A stretch of DNA of 64,000 nucleotides from Diplonema papillatum. Taxonomy: Eukaryota > Euglenozoa > Diplonemea > Diplonemida > Diplonemidae. The notes beneath the pieces were generated by a model. That model had not been told where the DNA came from. It saw nothing but the letters and a program-made list of their open reading frames with translations, and did not search any database. Below, one piece after another: positions 27,966-39,149 of the stretch. The stretch's first letter is position 1; each line of letters begins with the position of its first letter. Position numbers and translations under genes: made by a program. Where the stretch lies: NCBI GenBank assembly GCA_030068145.1, contig JAPJBO010000379.1, positions 62,001 to 126,000 on the forward strand, in the 5' to 3' direction.

Positions 27966-30900
27966 TCAAAGCACGCGTTTGATGGTGTCGACGACGTCGG
28001 GGATGTTCAAAAAGGTCAGGTAGGTGCCGAGGGGGTTGTACGTCGGCTGCGCCGCGCAGACCTGCCACTTCGCGGGCAGCAGCCCCTTGTTTTGAAGTGA
28101 CCCGACGTGCGCGCCGAACGGATGCTGCCCGAACTTGCAGATGTCCGCGAACACGATGCCGGTGACGCCCCGCATCGTCTCGAGCAACCCGGCGGTGATC
28201 CCGCTCAGGAACGGCGAGTCGATCACCTTGACGGCCACGCCGAGCTCCGCCTGCACGATTTGCGCCGCTTTCAGCGACGTCGGGACTCCGTTGCCGTAGG
28301 TTACCACCGCGATTTGGGCCGACAGGTCGCCGTAGACGGTCACCTCATCGAAGGACGCGACTTGCCCGGGTGCGGTGTACGGCATTTCCCAGAGGCTGTC
28401 CTTGTCGTCTTGGCAGACGTGCTTCAAGTTGAGCAGGTTGGTGCAGTCGACGGACATGACGACGCGGCCACGCTGCGCCTGCGCGACCGCGTTTCGCATG
28501 CCACGGGCGTAGTCGGGGCCGTTGCTGTAGCACACGACGTCGATTCCCGGCGGGATGTGGAGGGAGTTGTGCGTGTGGAAGTTGCCGCCGAAGACGCCGC
28601 GGTCGAAGCCTTGGAGCCGGACGACCATGCCGCACGGCTGCTTCCCGCTGGTCAGCCAGTTCATGATCGCCGCCTCGAAGAACTGGTCGACCCCGCAGTC
28701 GAGGTACTTCGCGTACGGGATCTCGACGATGGGCGTCAGCCCCACCTGGCTGTACCCGATCCCGACGCCGATCAACGACGTTTCGTCCGGCGGGAAGTCC
28801 TTCACCCGCAGCGGGTACTTCTTCGCGAGCCCATCCGTCACCAGGTAGTAGCCCCCGTGCTCCACGTCCTCTCCTATGTACACCAGCTTCGGGTTCTCGG
28901 TCAGCAGCTCGTCGAAGACCCTCGTCATGTGCTTCCGCATGACGTGCGTGTCCTTCGCCTTCACCGACGCGTTGCCCGCATTCGGCGGCGGCCGGACGAC
29001 TGGAGGAGCCGGGCCTTCGGGTCGGTACAGCGGCTGGCACGTCACCTGCTGCACGTGGTTTCGGGTCGTGATTTTCGGCTCGTTCACCGCCTTGTCGAAG
29101 GCACGCCGCGCCAAGTCCCACGTGTCGACGTACATGGCATGGAGGTCCTCCCACGACGTAAACCCGGCGGCGACGACCTGGGCGGAGGTCGATAGCAGCG
29201 GGTTGTGCTTCATGACGCGCTCGATCTCGTCCGGCGCGAGGTACGCCTGCTGCCTGTCGGTGGCCGCGTGGCCGAAGCGGCGCGGGAGGTTCTTCAGGAG
29301 CAGGAACGCCGGCCGCTTGGCCCGGCGGCTGTACTCGATCGCGTCGCGCGAGGCCCGCCAGACCGCGCACATGTCGCAGCCGTCGGCTTCGAAGAACCGG
29401 ATTTGCAGCTTCTTCACGAACCGCTTCTGCAGCCAGCCGTAGCCTTTCAGCGAGATGGCGATCCCATTGTCCGAGACCATGAACACCACCGGGCACTTGA
29501 AGCTTCGGTAGTCGGCATACTCCGCCAGGTTGATAGCAGACAGGAACTGTGCGCGTGTGTGTGTGTGTGTGTGGAATTCAATGAGGGGTGATACCTGACG
29601 CGGAGTATAGCAGGGTTTCAGCTATATTACGTTACGGGTGAGCTCCTGCCGGCTGCTCGTGGTGATCGCGCGCTATTCGGAGCTTGTAGACTCGAATGGT
29701 TCAGGCGTCCTGCTTCGTGCGCCGTGCACTGCTGGTTGGGTGTTTGCCCCGCTGGGAGGAAAGGGCAACAAACCTGCGCGTGGTTGACCGAGCCGTCGCC
29801 GACGCTGACGAAGTTAACCGCGGAAGGCTCCATGAGGCTCGCTTGCCCAAGCTGGTAAGCGAGGGCGCTGCCCAGGGCTCGACCGACCGCCTGCGGCGCC
29901 TGTGTGTGATGTTCATTTCGGCATTAGGGCGATTGTGTGGCGCTTCCACGTATCGAGGCGAGGTCATGCCAGATTAGTTAGCTATGTCACTAGAGCGGAG
30001 TGCTGCTCCGATTCAGAATGTGATTGACTCACTCTAGTGATTAGCGTTCTTGCCTTATGAATACCAGTCTCTGCTCACCGAAGTCCACTCACAGAAGTAT
30101 ATTTGGTTGAATCCTTACGCCCGCGCAGATTTGCCCGTGTTTCGCGCGGGCTGCTGCAGATTTCCTTTGTTGCTTCTTGTACGCGTAGGCACCCAGAAAG
30201 GCTTCCTACAGAGCAGGACTTAGCGCAGGCCTACACAAAAGCGGGCTTTATTTTTGTTTGTGCGCACTAGCCGAACTCACCTGCTCTGGTAAGTTTCCTG
30301 TAGGTACGCTGCCAACTACTAATTTTTAGTACCAACAATGCACTGTTAACACAAAAAAGACAGGCGCTTCGTTTTGTTTGTGCGTGCCGGTTGATCGTTT
30401 TTCCCACTGTAATCAGGTGAGGAATTCTGTTCAACCACCAAAACTCGCTGCCTACGTCTTCAGCCTGCAAAATACATTGAAGGGCAACCTGCAGGATCGT
30501 TGGTACGAAAAGAAGACGGAGCGCGCGGAATGGAAGCGGACCTGCGAAGCAAGGGTCGACGTCACGATGAAGTCGTGCTTCCCGCCGCCGATGGCGCAGT
30601 GGTTCCCGCCCGTGACGGGGTCAAGGCTGGAGACGACGTGGCCGCGGGCTCTGTCCAGGAGGATGTCGTGCAGGTCGCGCCCCGACTTGAGCTGCCGGGC
30701 GACTTGCGCCGCAGTGTGCCTGTAGTGGAGGGCCATCCCGTCGGTCTCCCGCAGGCACGCGCCGACGACGGCGGCCAGCTCCTCTCCCCCGGGGCCGATG
30801 GTGTAGAACCCGTGCCCCAGGAACGACGCCACCCGCGACTCGACGTGCAGCAGCGACGTCGCGTACGCCGCCCGCACCACGAGCAGCGCCTGCTCCTTCG

Positions 30901-31577
30901 ACACTCCCGCTTCGTCGAACGAAGTGTGTCCCGGCGTCACAACGCAGGAGCCGGCCGCCAGCTGTTCTTGGAATGCGTGCGCCTCCTTCATCTCGGGCAT
31001 GTTCGCCAGCTCCGCCGCCCGCGTCCGCCGCAGCTCGGGCAGGTCGACGGCCGCGTCATCGGACGAGATGCTCTCCTCCGACGACCCGGCCTTCTTCCCG
31101 TACCACTCGTCCCTGCTCGGGACCGCCACCTTCGGCGCGACTTCGCCGCTCTTCAGGTATCCCCAGCCCCAGGGCCGCAGGGCCGCGCACGTCCGCCGCA
31201 TGTCGGGCGCCTTGTGCTTGCGCAGGCTGGGGTTCGGTCGTTCCTCTTTGCGTGTGCCTACCGGCAAGGCGGGGGGGTTGCCACCCAGTTTCCCACCTAA
31301 TCGTGTGAGTGTGTGTGTGTGTGTGTGTGTGTTGTAGACCTGTTTTCACGTGGTGCCTTCCTGTGCGAGAGGCGTCCACGACTCCTTCAGTTTCAAGTAA
31401 CCGCTGATGCTCCCGCAGGTTGCGAGTGGGGGTCCGTGTTACTGGGGGTGGTGCTTTGAACAGCACCTCAAGCACCCCGTCATGGTCGGCAGTCGCCACC
31501 TGCGACACCTGGGCCACAGTTTTGAGTCCTGCGCCGAGACCGAATGGGTATCGGTGTACTGAGCATTTACTCTGCAT
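27966..31577 (-). CDS. Fused E1 alpha-beta subunit of a mitochondrial 2-oxoacid dehydrogenase
   Basis: Exons are 31577-31340, 31245-30542, 29899-29774 and 29546-27966, for 882 residues; all junctions are GT-AG and agree in phase. The enzyme decarboxylates a 2-oxoacid with thiamine diphosphate and passes the acyl group to lipoyl-E2. The alpha part (about residues 130-520) has the pattern GFYTIGPGGEELAAV, HYRHTAAQVARQL, and the ThDP motif GDGSVNHA at 348 ending at SDN 34 residues later. A Pro-rich linker (about 528-550) leads to the beta part: YIGEDVEHGGYYLVTDGLA, DETSLIGVGIGYS, EIPYAKYLDCGVDQ, and the C-terminal transketolase-like domain. Most eukaryotes encode alpha and beta separately. The branched-chain-type E1 is the nearest guess; pyruvate cannot be excluded. 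The first exon is preceded by a strong acceptor (tgtccgcag at 31615), possibly a trans-splice site. An ATG at 31201 opening a presequence-like MRRTCAALRPWGWGYLKS is an alternative start. Confidence 0.9.
30102..30240 (+). mobile_element. T6GT-family MITE-like copy, divergent
   Basis: It begins TTTGGTTGAATCCTTACGCCC and ends GCCTACACAAAA, with diverged internal blocks. It lies inside intron 2 of the E1 gene (29900-30541). Confidence 0.6.
30250..30513 (+). repeat. Solo terminal repeats (A and B type) of the YR element
   Basis: 30250-30358 has the same frame of blocks as the 118-bp direct repeats of the retroelement: TTTTTGTTTGTGCGCAC, then GGTACGCTGCCA, then TGTTAACACAAAAA. It is followed by the B-type copy that matches 310-480. 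The arrangement A then B equals that at 3632-3800. It fills the intron of the E1 gene up to about 28 bp from the donor site. Confidence 0.6.
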
Positions 31578-34500
31578 TGCTCGGCTCCTAACTGGTGGAT
31601 CCGCGCGAAGTACTCTGCGGACAACGAAAAGAAAGGTGAACAGACGCGCACGGAACGGGAACAAAGGAAGAACAACGGATTGAAAAATAAAAAGAAGAAG
31701 GAAAAAAACTCAACGAAGAAGAAAGAAATCTTGAGAACCGGAAAACCAGAATAACGCGGGGTGCTACTCACGAAAAGCAGCCCCACACGGAAACAGAAGG
31801 CGGGGGGGGAGACGAATACGGTGCTTCGTAAACCGGAGTGTAGTTGAAAAGCCATATCGTCACTGATGAATGAGCAAAAAAGCGTTAGCCCGAAAGTTAC
31901 AAGGAAGGAGACGAAAGGCGGTCGGAAAAAAGAAAGAATTGAAAACGCGAAAAACAAACACTGGAAGAATTGGCAAAAAAAAAAAAAAAGAAAAACATTC
32001 CGAAGAGAAGAAGATGGGGGGGTGACCAAAGCAAAAAAAGAAACTTCTTTTTTTCTGGTATCTTTGCGCAGCGGGCACACGTGTTCTTGGGCTTCACATG
32101 GCAGTGGGCAGCATTCAACCACCGTGCAGTGCAGTGCGACGGATGCAATCCTTCTTACACAGCGAAGCAGCTAGTGTTTCTTCCTTTTTTCAAAATGCAT
32201 GAACACGTTGCTCACTCCTTTCCGGGTGAGCAAAATGGGGTACCATCACCCACTGGCTCTACTGGTGACCAGTCATTTTGGCCCTGCGGGTAGCAGACAA
32301 CTGGCGTCGGTGGATTTGCAGACTCTCAGGCCTGCTTCGAGGCTAGGATCGCCGCAAAAAAAAAAATGAGAAAAAGGATTTTGCGTGGGAAGGGGGTGCG
32401 GGGTTGCAATCGTGGTTGTGGTGCGACCTGCTGAAAAGTTGGGGTGGTGGGGAAGCACGATGCTCAGGCGCATTGTATTCGCCCAGCGCGTGGCCGAGGG
32501 GTCCGGGCACAGCTAAGGAAATTGCTCAACAAGACGTGTGCATTTGTCGGTCCCTCGATCCACACAGATATACACGGCGAGGTCCAGCCTCAGAAGCTGG
32601 AGTTAAAGAGGGTGTGTCCGAGCACAAAAGCGGGTGTCACACCCGAATCGCACCCTCGATCTTTGCTTAACTTCGGCTTCCGAGGCTGGGCTGCGCCGTG
32701 TAGGCAGGCGGACTAATCAGTGTTGTGAGTGTGGCTCGCAACCAGGTGGCTGTTCAGCGCATGACCGGCCATCAAGGCGTCTAGTGAAAAACTGGCCCTT
32801 GAGCGAGTGATCTGCAAGGGGTCTAGGAGTGTGAGCAGTGTCCGCAGGGCGTCCACCCAACAGCCCACATCTCCCCTCCTCCACATCTCCCTGAGGACTG
32901 CCCACGTAACTCCGGAGCTCGGACTGTGAGTACTCACAGGGAATAACCTGCGCAACATCTGGATAGATGCATCGGCAGCCGTGTACGCGCGTGCAACTGG
33001 CTTGGAGCAAAGGTAGGGGAGCCCTACCGTCTCTCATCCAGCACTTCCATCACGATCCATCCGGATTGACTGGCTCAGACAAGGGGCGGTAACTCACTAG
33101 AACGCACCGGCCTGCCTTCGTGGTTGAAAGGGGAGAGAGCGAAGGCGCCAGGCGGGCCTTCGCAATTCCCGCACAGAAAAGCGGAAGTGTGTCTGTACTT
33201 TCTTCTTCTTTTTTTGCAAACTCTTTTCAATTTGAAACCAAGCCACACAGTTGCAAATACGAAAAGAAGAAAACAGCGGGGAACAAAATAGAAACCCCCT
33301 CCGGTTCAATGTTTGTTGGGATACAAGCGTGCTTGGTTGGGTTGACGTATCTGCGCCGTGTTTCGGTCTTGTTTAGCAACCGACACGTAAGGCCGGGCCA
33401 TCAGCGCGGATCCTGGGTGTCTGCAGACAGGACACCGGAGTGAGTCTGGCTAGTCAGCGGCTGTTCACAGCTCGTCACAGCCAAGACGACCCGTGCTGCG
33501 AGAGCACAGGTAAATCCGTCGGGGAGAAGGCGTGTCTTGAGCGACAAGTACTACTTGTGACTGCGACCGTGGGACGCACTGACTCGTCGTGTTCTTACGG
33601 TAGATAGGACCGAGCCCCAGGGCAGTTGTTGATGACCCTGCGTCTCTCCTCTGTTCCGGTGTCTGCAACACTCTGTGGCTGCACTGCACGTGACACGACC
33701 CACGCTTGACCTCTTCCTCATCTCCATAAATACTGAGAAAGGAGAGAGAGAGAAACGAGCCTGCGTGCAGGGGGCCACTACCTGGGGGCTGGGGGAGTTT
33801 CCGGTCTCCTCTCTTCTAACTAAAATATTGACATCAACGCTCAAAAAAAGAAACTCAAACAAAGAGAGAAACCAAAGCAGGAAAACAAACAGACGAACGG
33901 GGGGGGGAGGGCGTTCGACCCGCTAATGGAGCCTGTCGTCCTACCCCACGCGGTGTTTATCTTCCCGGTTGCATTCGCTGCTGGTAGCTGCAGTGGCTCA
34001 CTTCGTAATCCGAATAACCCCGCATCAAGGACTCAACACAGCACTACCACAAGTGGACCCATGCTTGTGTGGACTCGCATGCTGATGGCTCTCCCCACCA
34101 ACGAAACGAGCGTCCGGGTTCTTGAGCACCAGCTCCCCTTCTTCGGGGAGGCAAGGAGGATTCACTTCCCGGGAGTTGTCCAACACGGTCGCGGGATGGC
34201 CTGTATGAACAAGGGTAAAGGAATATAGGCGGTAAAGGAATATAGGCGCCTTCCCGCCGAATCCCGCGGACGAAATGGAAGAAAAAAAAGCCACACTCCC
34301 GTCTTTGACTTTCAGGCACAAAAAGACGCGAGGAAAAGCTTGCAATCCCGGAGGGGGGGAGAGAAATTTTTCGATGTGTCTCCGGGTCACAGTCGGGGCG
34401 AAGGCGTTCTGCACTCGTGGTCCGCCAGCCCCGTTGCGTGTGGTGTGCGTACGGAGAAACGGGGCCATCGTGTCGTGTTGTGATCAAACACTCATTCTGG

Positions 34501-34588
34501 CGTTAATTTTCGCGGGTTTAGAAGTCGTCGGATATTTTTCGAAGTCTCCGCTGGTGGTAGGGAGGCTCGGAGAGGAGGAGGGGGGGGT
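31578..34588. other. Intergenic, no gene recognised
   Basis: AG-rich on the plus strand between 31620 and 32050, with several poly-A runs. A segment at 33350-33480 (GTGTCTGCAGACAGGACACC, then AGCTCGTCACAGCCAAGACG) is a diverged copy of 35930-36075. The remaining open frames have no motif. Confidence 0.5.
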
Positions 34589-35503
34589 TTACGCCGGAGA
34601 GCTGCTGCCGATGAGGAGGGTGTGGTCGTCGAGGAAGCAGTACGCCGGGATTTCGAGGTTGAGGGGCGCCGGGCCCTTCCGGATGCGGCCGGAGTAGTCG
34701 TAGTGGGAGCCGTGGCAGGGGCAGAGGTAGGCGCCGTAGTCGCCGGCCCCGTAAACGGGGATGCATCCCAAGTGGGTGCAGATGGCGATCATGATGGCGT
34801 ATTCGGGGTTCGAGAACCGTTCCGCGTCGGTCTGCGGGTCCCGAAGGTCGCCGATGGGGGTCGATTCGACGTCGTGGATCTGCTTCTCGGTCCTCCGGTG
34901 CACGAACACCGGCTTCCCTTGCCACATGATCGTCGTCATCTGTCCGGGCTCCAAGAACCCGATGTCGACTTCAGTGTTCGCCATGGCCTTCATGTCGGCC
35001 CTGGGCCCCAGGTGCATGATCAACCCGGCGACGCCGCTCTTGACGATGAACATCGTGATTGCCCGCGGCACCGCGAGCAGACCGTAGAACTTCACCCTGC
35101 GCTCGTAGTCGTTCGAGGCCCGCGGCTTCAGGTACTTTTTGAGGTACTTCTCCTCGGTGTTGGGGTACCCGAACAGCATCTCCTCGGTCGCCTTTCCGAA
35201 TCGGTCATTCCGGCCGACGACGGATTCCGGGTAGCTGTTGTACGTCACGACGTCGGCCTTGTCGATCGCAGGGTCGTGCGCCTTCGACGGGTTGACGCGG
35301 GCGCCCATCCTGCCGTACTTCGAAAGCATCTCCTGGTTGATCGGCTGGGCCACGGCCTCCCATGCCACGAACGACCGCGCCCCGGAGGACCCAGTGGTCG
35401 CAAGGTTCTGCACCGGGTACCCCGTGACCGCGATGTTGGGGGGAAGGAACGTGCGGCGCTGGGCACTCAGCGCGCAGCGGAGCTTCGACGCCGCGGGACG
35501 CAT
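34589..35503 (-). CDS. Rieske iron-sulfur protein of the cytochrome bc1 complex
   Basis: A single exon of 304 residues from the ATG at 35503. This subunit of complex III in the inner mitochondrial membrane moves electrons from ubiquinol to cytochrome c1 through a 2Fe-2S centre. The two cluster loops are intact: CTHLGC at 242-247 and CPCHGSHYD from 261, each giving one Cys and one His ligand and the Cys pair of the disulfide, followed by the GRIRKGPAPLNLEIP stretch that is nearly invariant. A basic N-terminus (about residues 1-25) fits a mitochondrial targeting sequence, and one membrane segment lies near 140-165 (FYGLLAVPRAITMFIVKSG). The extra length over the usual 200-270 residues is in the N-terminal matrix part. 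A G-rich upstream region with aagcag at about 35550 may serve as the mRNA 5' processing site. Confidence 0.97.
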   Translation of the reverse strand: MRPAASKLRCALSAQRRTFLPPNIAVTGYPVQNLATTGSSGARSFVAWEAVAQPINQEMLSKYGRMGARVNPSKAHDPAIDKADVVTYNSYPESVVGRNDRFGKATEEMLFGYPNTEEKYLKKYLKPRASNDYERRVKFYGLLAVPRAITMFIVKSGVAGLIMHLGPRADMKAMANTEVDIGFLEPGQMTTIMWQGKPVFVHRRTEKQIHDVESTPIGDLRDPQTDAERFSNPEYAIMIAICTHLGCIPVYGAGDYGAYLCPCHGSHYDYSGRIRKGPAPLNLEIPAYCFLDDHTLLIGSSSPA

Positions 35504-36900
35504 CGTTGTTGTTGTTCTTCTTCTTTTTTTCACGCTTTCCTCCTGCTTGCGGGGGTTTGAGGAAGGTGGTGTCTGCGAAGAACAAATTCCTCAGTGTGCA
35601 GTTCTTTCACTTAGTACCTTTTCCCCTGTGTTGGGTTTGTGTGTGCATGACCTCATGTCCGTTCAACACGTGTTCGTAATTCTAGCACTTGGATCCCTTC
35701 GGTTCTTTGACTGGCAGCTTAATCGAGGAAATCCTTCGTCCCGAGGGCTGTCCTGCAATGGGGTACTCGTTTAAAATGGAGAATCAAACGAGGATGCGCA
35801 TCATGCATGGACAACACGCGCGCGGTGTTGCGCTTTAGAAAACGGGGCTAGTATTGTTCGGGCGGGCCAGAGGGGATTGCAAGAACGTGTTTGGAGTGGA
35901 TTCGAGCTCAACACCGCACGCTGGCCCGAGCCGTGTTTCGATCCTTTAAGCCATGGACACATAAGGCGGATCATCATCAGCGCGGAACCTGAGTGTCTGC
36001 CAGGCAGCGGTGTGAGTCTGGGGTGTCAGGCGGTAGCTCGTCACAGCCAGGACCACGCGTGCTATCAGAGCACATAGGCGGGCCAGAGGAGAGGATGTGC
36101 CAACTGACGAGCGTTTCTTTGTTCGTGAAATCAGCATTTTCGATAGTTCCTCGGGTTTCCCGGTCGAGGTATTTTGTACACACGCAGCGCTTCACCGGCA
36201 GGCTCGCTTCGTCCCGACGGATTTCCTGATTGAAGGGTCCAATCTGCCGAATGATGGGGTAGCTCCCTGGTGGCACGCATCAGGGCTCGCCCAACGCCAG
36301 CCTTTTCGTACTGTGTCTGATGCTGCGAACCGGTGGTAGAGCGCTTCTTTGTTGTCGTGAAGTCAGCATTTTCGATAGTTCCTCGGGTTTCCCGGTCGAG
36401 GAATTCTGTACGCACACACCCAGCGGAGGCGAGCCCCGACGGATTCCCGGGCTTCATCTGTAGCTTTGTGGCGGTACGCTTCGGGGCTCGCCCAACGCCA
36501 CCCGCATGACGTAGCTTCGTGACGGTACGCTTCGGGGCTCGCCCAACGCCACCCGCAGCCTTTTCGGTTCGTGACCTGTAACTCCGACAGTGACAAGGTT
36601 GCTGCACTTCCGCCACCATGCACCATGCATGCCGTGCTAGTAACACACGATGTACACACGGTGTACTCCAGCACCGGTATGGCACATTTCACAACGCTGT
36701 ATAACACATGAACTGCAAAAAGACGCATCATGCGAGTCCATGCCAACACACTACGTGTTGCGTTGCAGGCTTACGCACGGCACATTTCATAACGCTGGGT
36801 GGGGGGAGTTCAACCGTGCGGTCCATTTTGCGGGGGTGTGGCACACCCGCAAATCCAGTGCGATCACCTGTTTTTTTGCGGGCTGTCCACTGGATTTCAC
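35504..36900. other. Intergenic with local duplications
   Basis: 35859-35950 (GGGGATTGCAAGAACGTG...) recurs diverged at 55148-55240, and 35930-36075 at 33350-33480. A 200-bp unit containing AGTTCCTCGGGTTTCCCGG and GGGGCTCGCCCAACGCCA is repeated at about 36115-36300 and 36345-36505, with a third partial copy to 36560. The block GCACTTGGATCCCTTCGG at 35690 matches 10765. No gene is supported. Confidence 0.55.
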
Positions 36901-36903
36901 ACT

Positions 36904-37305
36904 GGATTTGCCGGTGTCACACCCACAGGATTTGCCGGTGTCATACCCACAGGATTTGCCGGTGTCGCACCCACAGGATTTGCCGGTGTCACACCCACAG
37001 GATTTGCCGGTGACATACCCACAGGATTTGCCGGTGTCACACCCACAGGATTTGCCAGTGTCACACCCACAGGATTTGCCGGTGTCACACCCGCAGGATT
37101 TGCCGGTGTCACACCCGCAGGATTTGCCAGTGTCACACCCGCAGGATTTGCCGGTGTCACACCCGCAGGATTTGCCGGTGTCACACCCGCAGGATTTGCC
37201 AGTGTCACACCCGCAGGATTTGCCGGTGTCACACCCGCAGGATTTGCCGGTGTCACACCCGCAGGATTTGCCGGTGTCACACCCGCAGGATTTGCCGGTG
37301 ACACA
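36904..37305. repeat. 24-bp minisatellite, about 17 units
   Basis: The unit GGATTTGCCGGTGTCACACC + CRCA repeats 16-17 times. Early units end CCCACA and later ones CCCGCA, which dates the expansion in two steps. The 24-bp period keeps frames open in both directions (DLPVSHPQ on plus, CGCDTGKS on minus). There are no variable spacers, so it is not a CRISPR array. Confidence 0.95.
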
Positions 37306-37834
37306 GGGGCCGAAACCTAACACCGCAAGATGAAAACAGAAGTCTTGAGCCGAGTGCCGGATGGAGAAGCTGACAGCCTCCCACGCTCTATTCGTCCCCC
37401 GAAGGATCCCGCCCCACCCACCCTTCGGAGAGGAGTCACAGGACCCAAAAGCAGCGTCGGAAACTCAAAGCCGACTGGTGAGCTATACTTCGATTCAGAT
37501 GTTACCCACTGAAAGCCCGGAACTTAAGCACCCACACCGACACTTTGACCGCACAGTTAACGCCCCCACCCGATGCTGAAGTACACCGCGCATGCCTTTC
37601 GTCGAGGGTGCAGCTCGTGACGGTTGCGAACGTTGCTGAGAGCTGGTAATCGGGACTCGAACCAGATCCATCGCTGAAACGGTCGTGAGGCCTCGCCCCT
37701 GCCATCAAGGGTGCAGCCCGTGAACGGTTGCGAAAGTCCATCGGGACTCGGATCCAATCATCGCGTCCGCGCTTCCGTAATCCAGTCCAAGATGCGTGCC
37801 GGCAAAGGCCAGCGGCACGAACAGCTCGCTGCAT

Positions 37835-39114
37835 TCAGATGGCAGTGTAACCCGACGGGAACCAGCTCCAAAAGTACCCGGCAACGGACGGAGGTGCGGT
37901 AGACTCCAGCTTCTGCGTAAGGTTGCTGATCACCCAGTCAAAGCCTAGATCAAGACCTTGCCCCTTCATCGCGGAGGCTCCCTGTCGTGTGTGTGTGTGT
38001 GAGTGCGCAGTTTTTTGTCTACAGGATGGAGTCCAGCGTGTTGAAAAGCGGGTGGGCAGACGTTTTTGGGTCGGCATAAAAGAAATGGTAATCGTGGTAA
38101 ACTTTCTTTTTGTTCCTTTTACGGCTATTCTCTCCTTTTATGCGTCTTTTGCTCTCTATTGCTGGGAATACCGGTATTCCTGGACTTTTGGTGCTGAAGG
38201 AAGGGATGAATCCGTTCACTTCACCCCCCACGTGGCGCGAAACGTTGGCTGCCATAATATTAGCATCTCGCGAACGCAGACCAATCCAGAGGTAGAGCTC
38301 ATCAGTGGGTCCTTTGAATGGGGCCTTGCGGTCCTGTTCGGTGCTATCATGAAGATCGCAGCCGACAATGGGAATTGCAGAAGCATGAGAGGGGGGGAAA
38401 TCTTAGTTTAATGCTCAGGCAGAGCACTGCCTCTCATGCATGGTTGATGCTGCCAGCATCAAGTCTTCTTCGAGGACATCTAGGAAAGGGATGCAAAAAT
38501 AGAAAAAGGTTGGGGGGGGGGGGGACGGCGGGCCGGCTTACCTGGATGTGCCATTTTTGACGGCCGCTGGCGTGGTGCAGCTGCAGCTTTTCCGTCATCT
38601 TGTCGACGGGCATCGCGCGCGGGAGGTCCTGCTTGTTCGCGAAGACCAGGAACACGGCGTCCTGCAGCTCCGGGGCGGCCATGACCTTGTGCAGCTCGTC
38701 CCTGGCGTCGCGTATCCGCTGCCGGTCGTTCGAGTCCACGACGAAGATGACCGCGTGGGCCCCGGCGTAGTAGTGGTACCACAGCGCGCGCACCTTGTCC
38801 TGGCCGCCGACGTCCCAGATGTTGATCTTGATGTTCTTGTACGTCAGCGCGTGCACGTCGAAGCCGATGGTGGGCGACCGCTCGAACGGTGCGGATCGGG
38901 ACAAGTTCCTGCTGATCGTCGACTTCCCGGCGCTGTCCAACCCGAGCATCAATATGCGGACCTCCTTGTGCTTCCAGAACCCGCTCAGCCGGTCGACCAA
39001 GCCGCTGACGCCCTCCGACACGGTCTGCGTCGCGTGCGCCACGCCGTCGGTTATGTTCTCCGCGATCTCCCGCGAATCCACGTTCTCCAGCATATTATTC
39101 ACCACGTTGCCCAT
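37835..39114 (-). CDS. Arf-like small GTPase
   Basis: Exons are 39114-38542 and 37981-37835, joined CAC ATC CAG|gtaagc to cgacag|GGA GCC in phase 0, giving 239 residues. Arf/Arl proteins switch between GDP and GTP forms to recruit effectors to membranes. Visible motifs: P-loop GLDSAGKS at 58-65, switch I PTIGFDV near 81, DVGGQD at 101-106, NKQD at 160-163, and the G5 region after the junction (IQGASAMKGQGLDLGFDWV). Gly2 after the start Met could be myristoylated. Unlike canonical Arfs (about 180 residues), there are about 35 additional N-terminal residues predicted to be helical and about 15 additional C-terminal residues with Trp and Phe. This is an Arl-type protein, but I cannot assign it to a numbered Arl. 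The intron contains a repeat (38411-38490) related to 55261-55320. Confidence 0.93.
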
Positions 39115-39149
39115 CGTGCCCGAGACAGCCCCGCCACGCCGCCCCCACC

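Noticed and set aside
28107-29195. 362-codon plus-strand open frame
   Set aside because: Antisense to the E1 beta half; composition is that of a shadow frame.
36904-37305. CRISPR-like periodic repeat
   Set aside because: Units are contiguous with no variable spacers, and the genome is eukaryotic.
37620-37700. tRNA-like T-arm (GGTTCGAGTCC on the minus strand)
   Set aside because: No matching acceptor stem, anticodon arm or D-arm could be folded around it.
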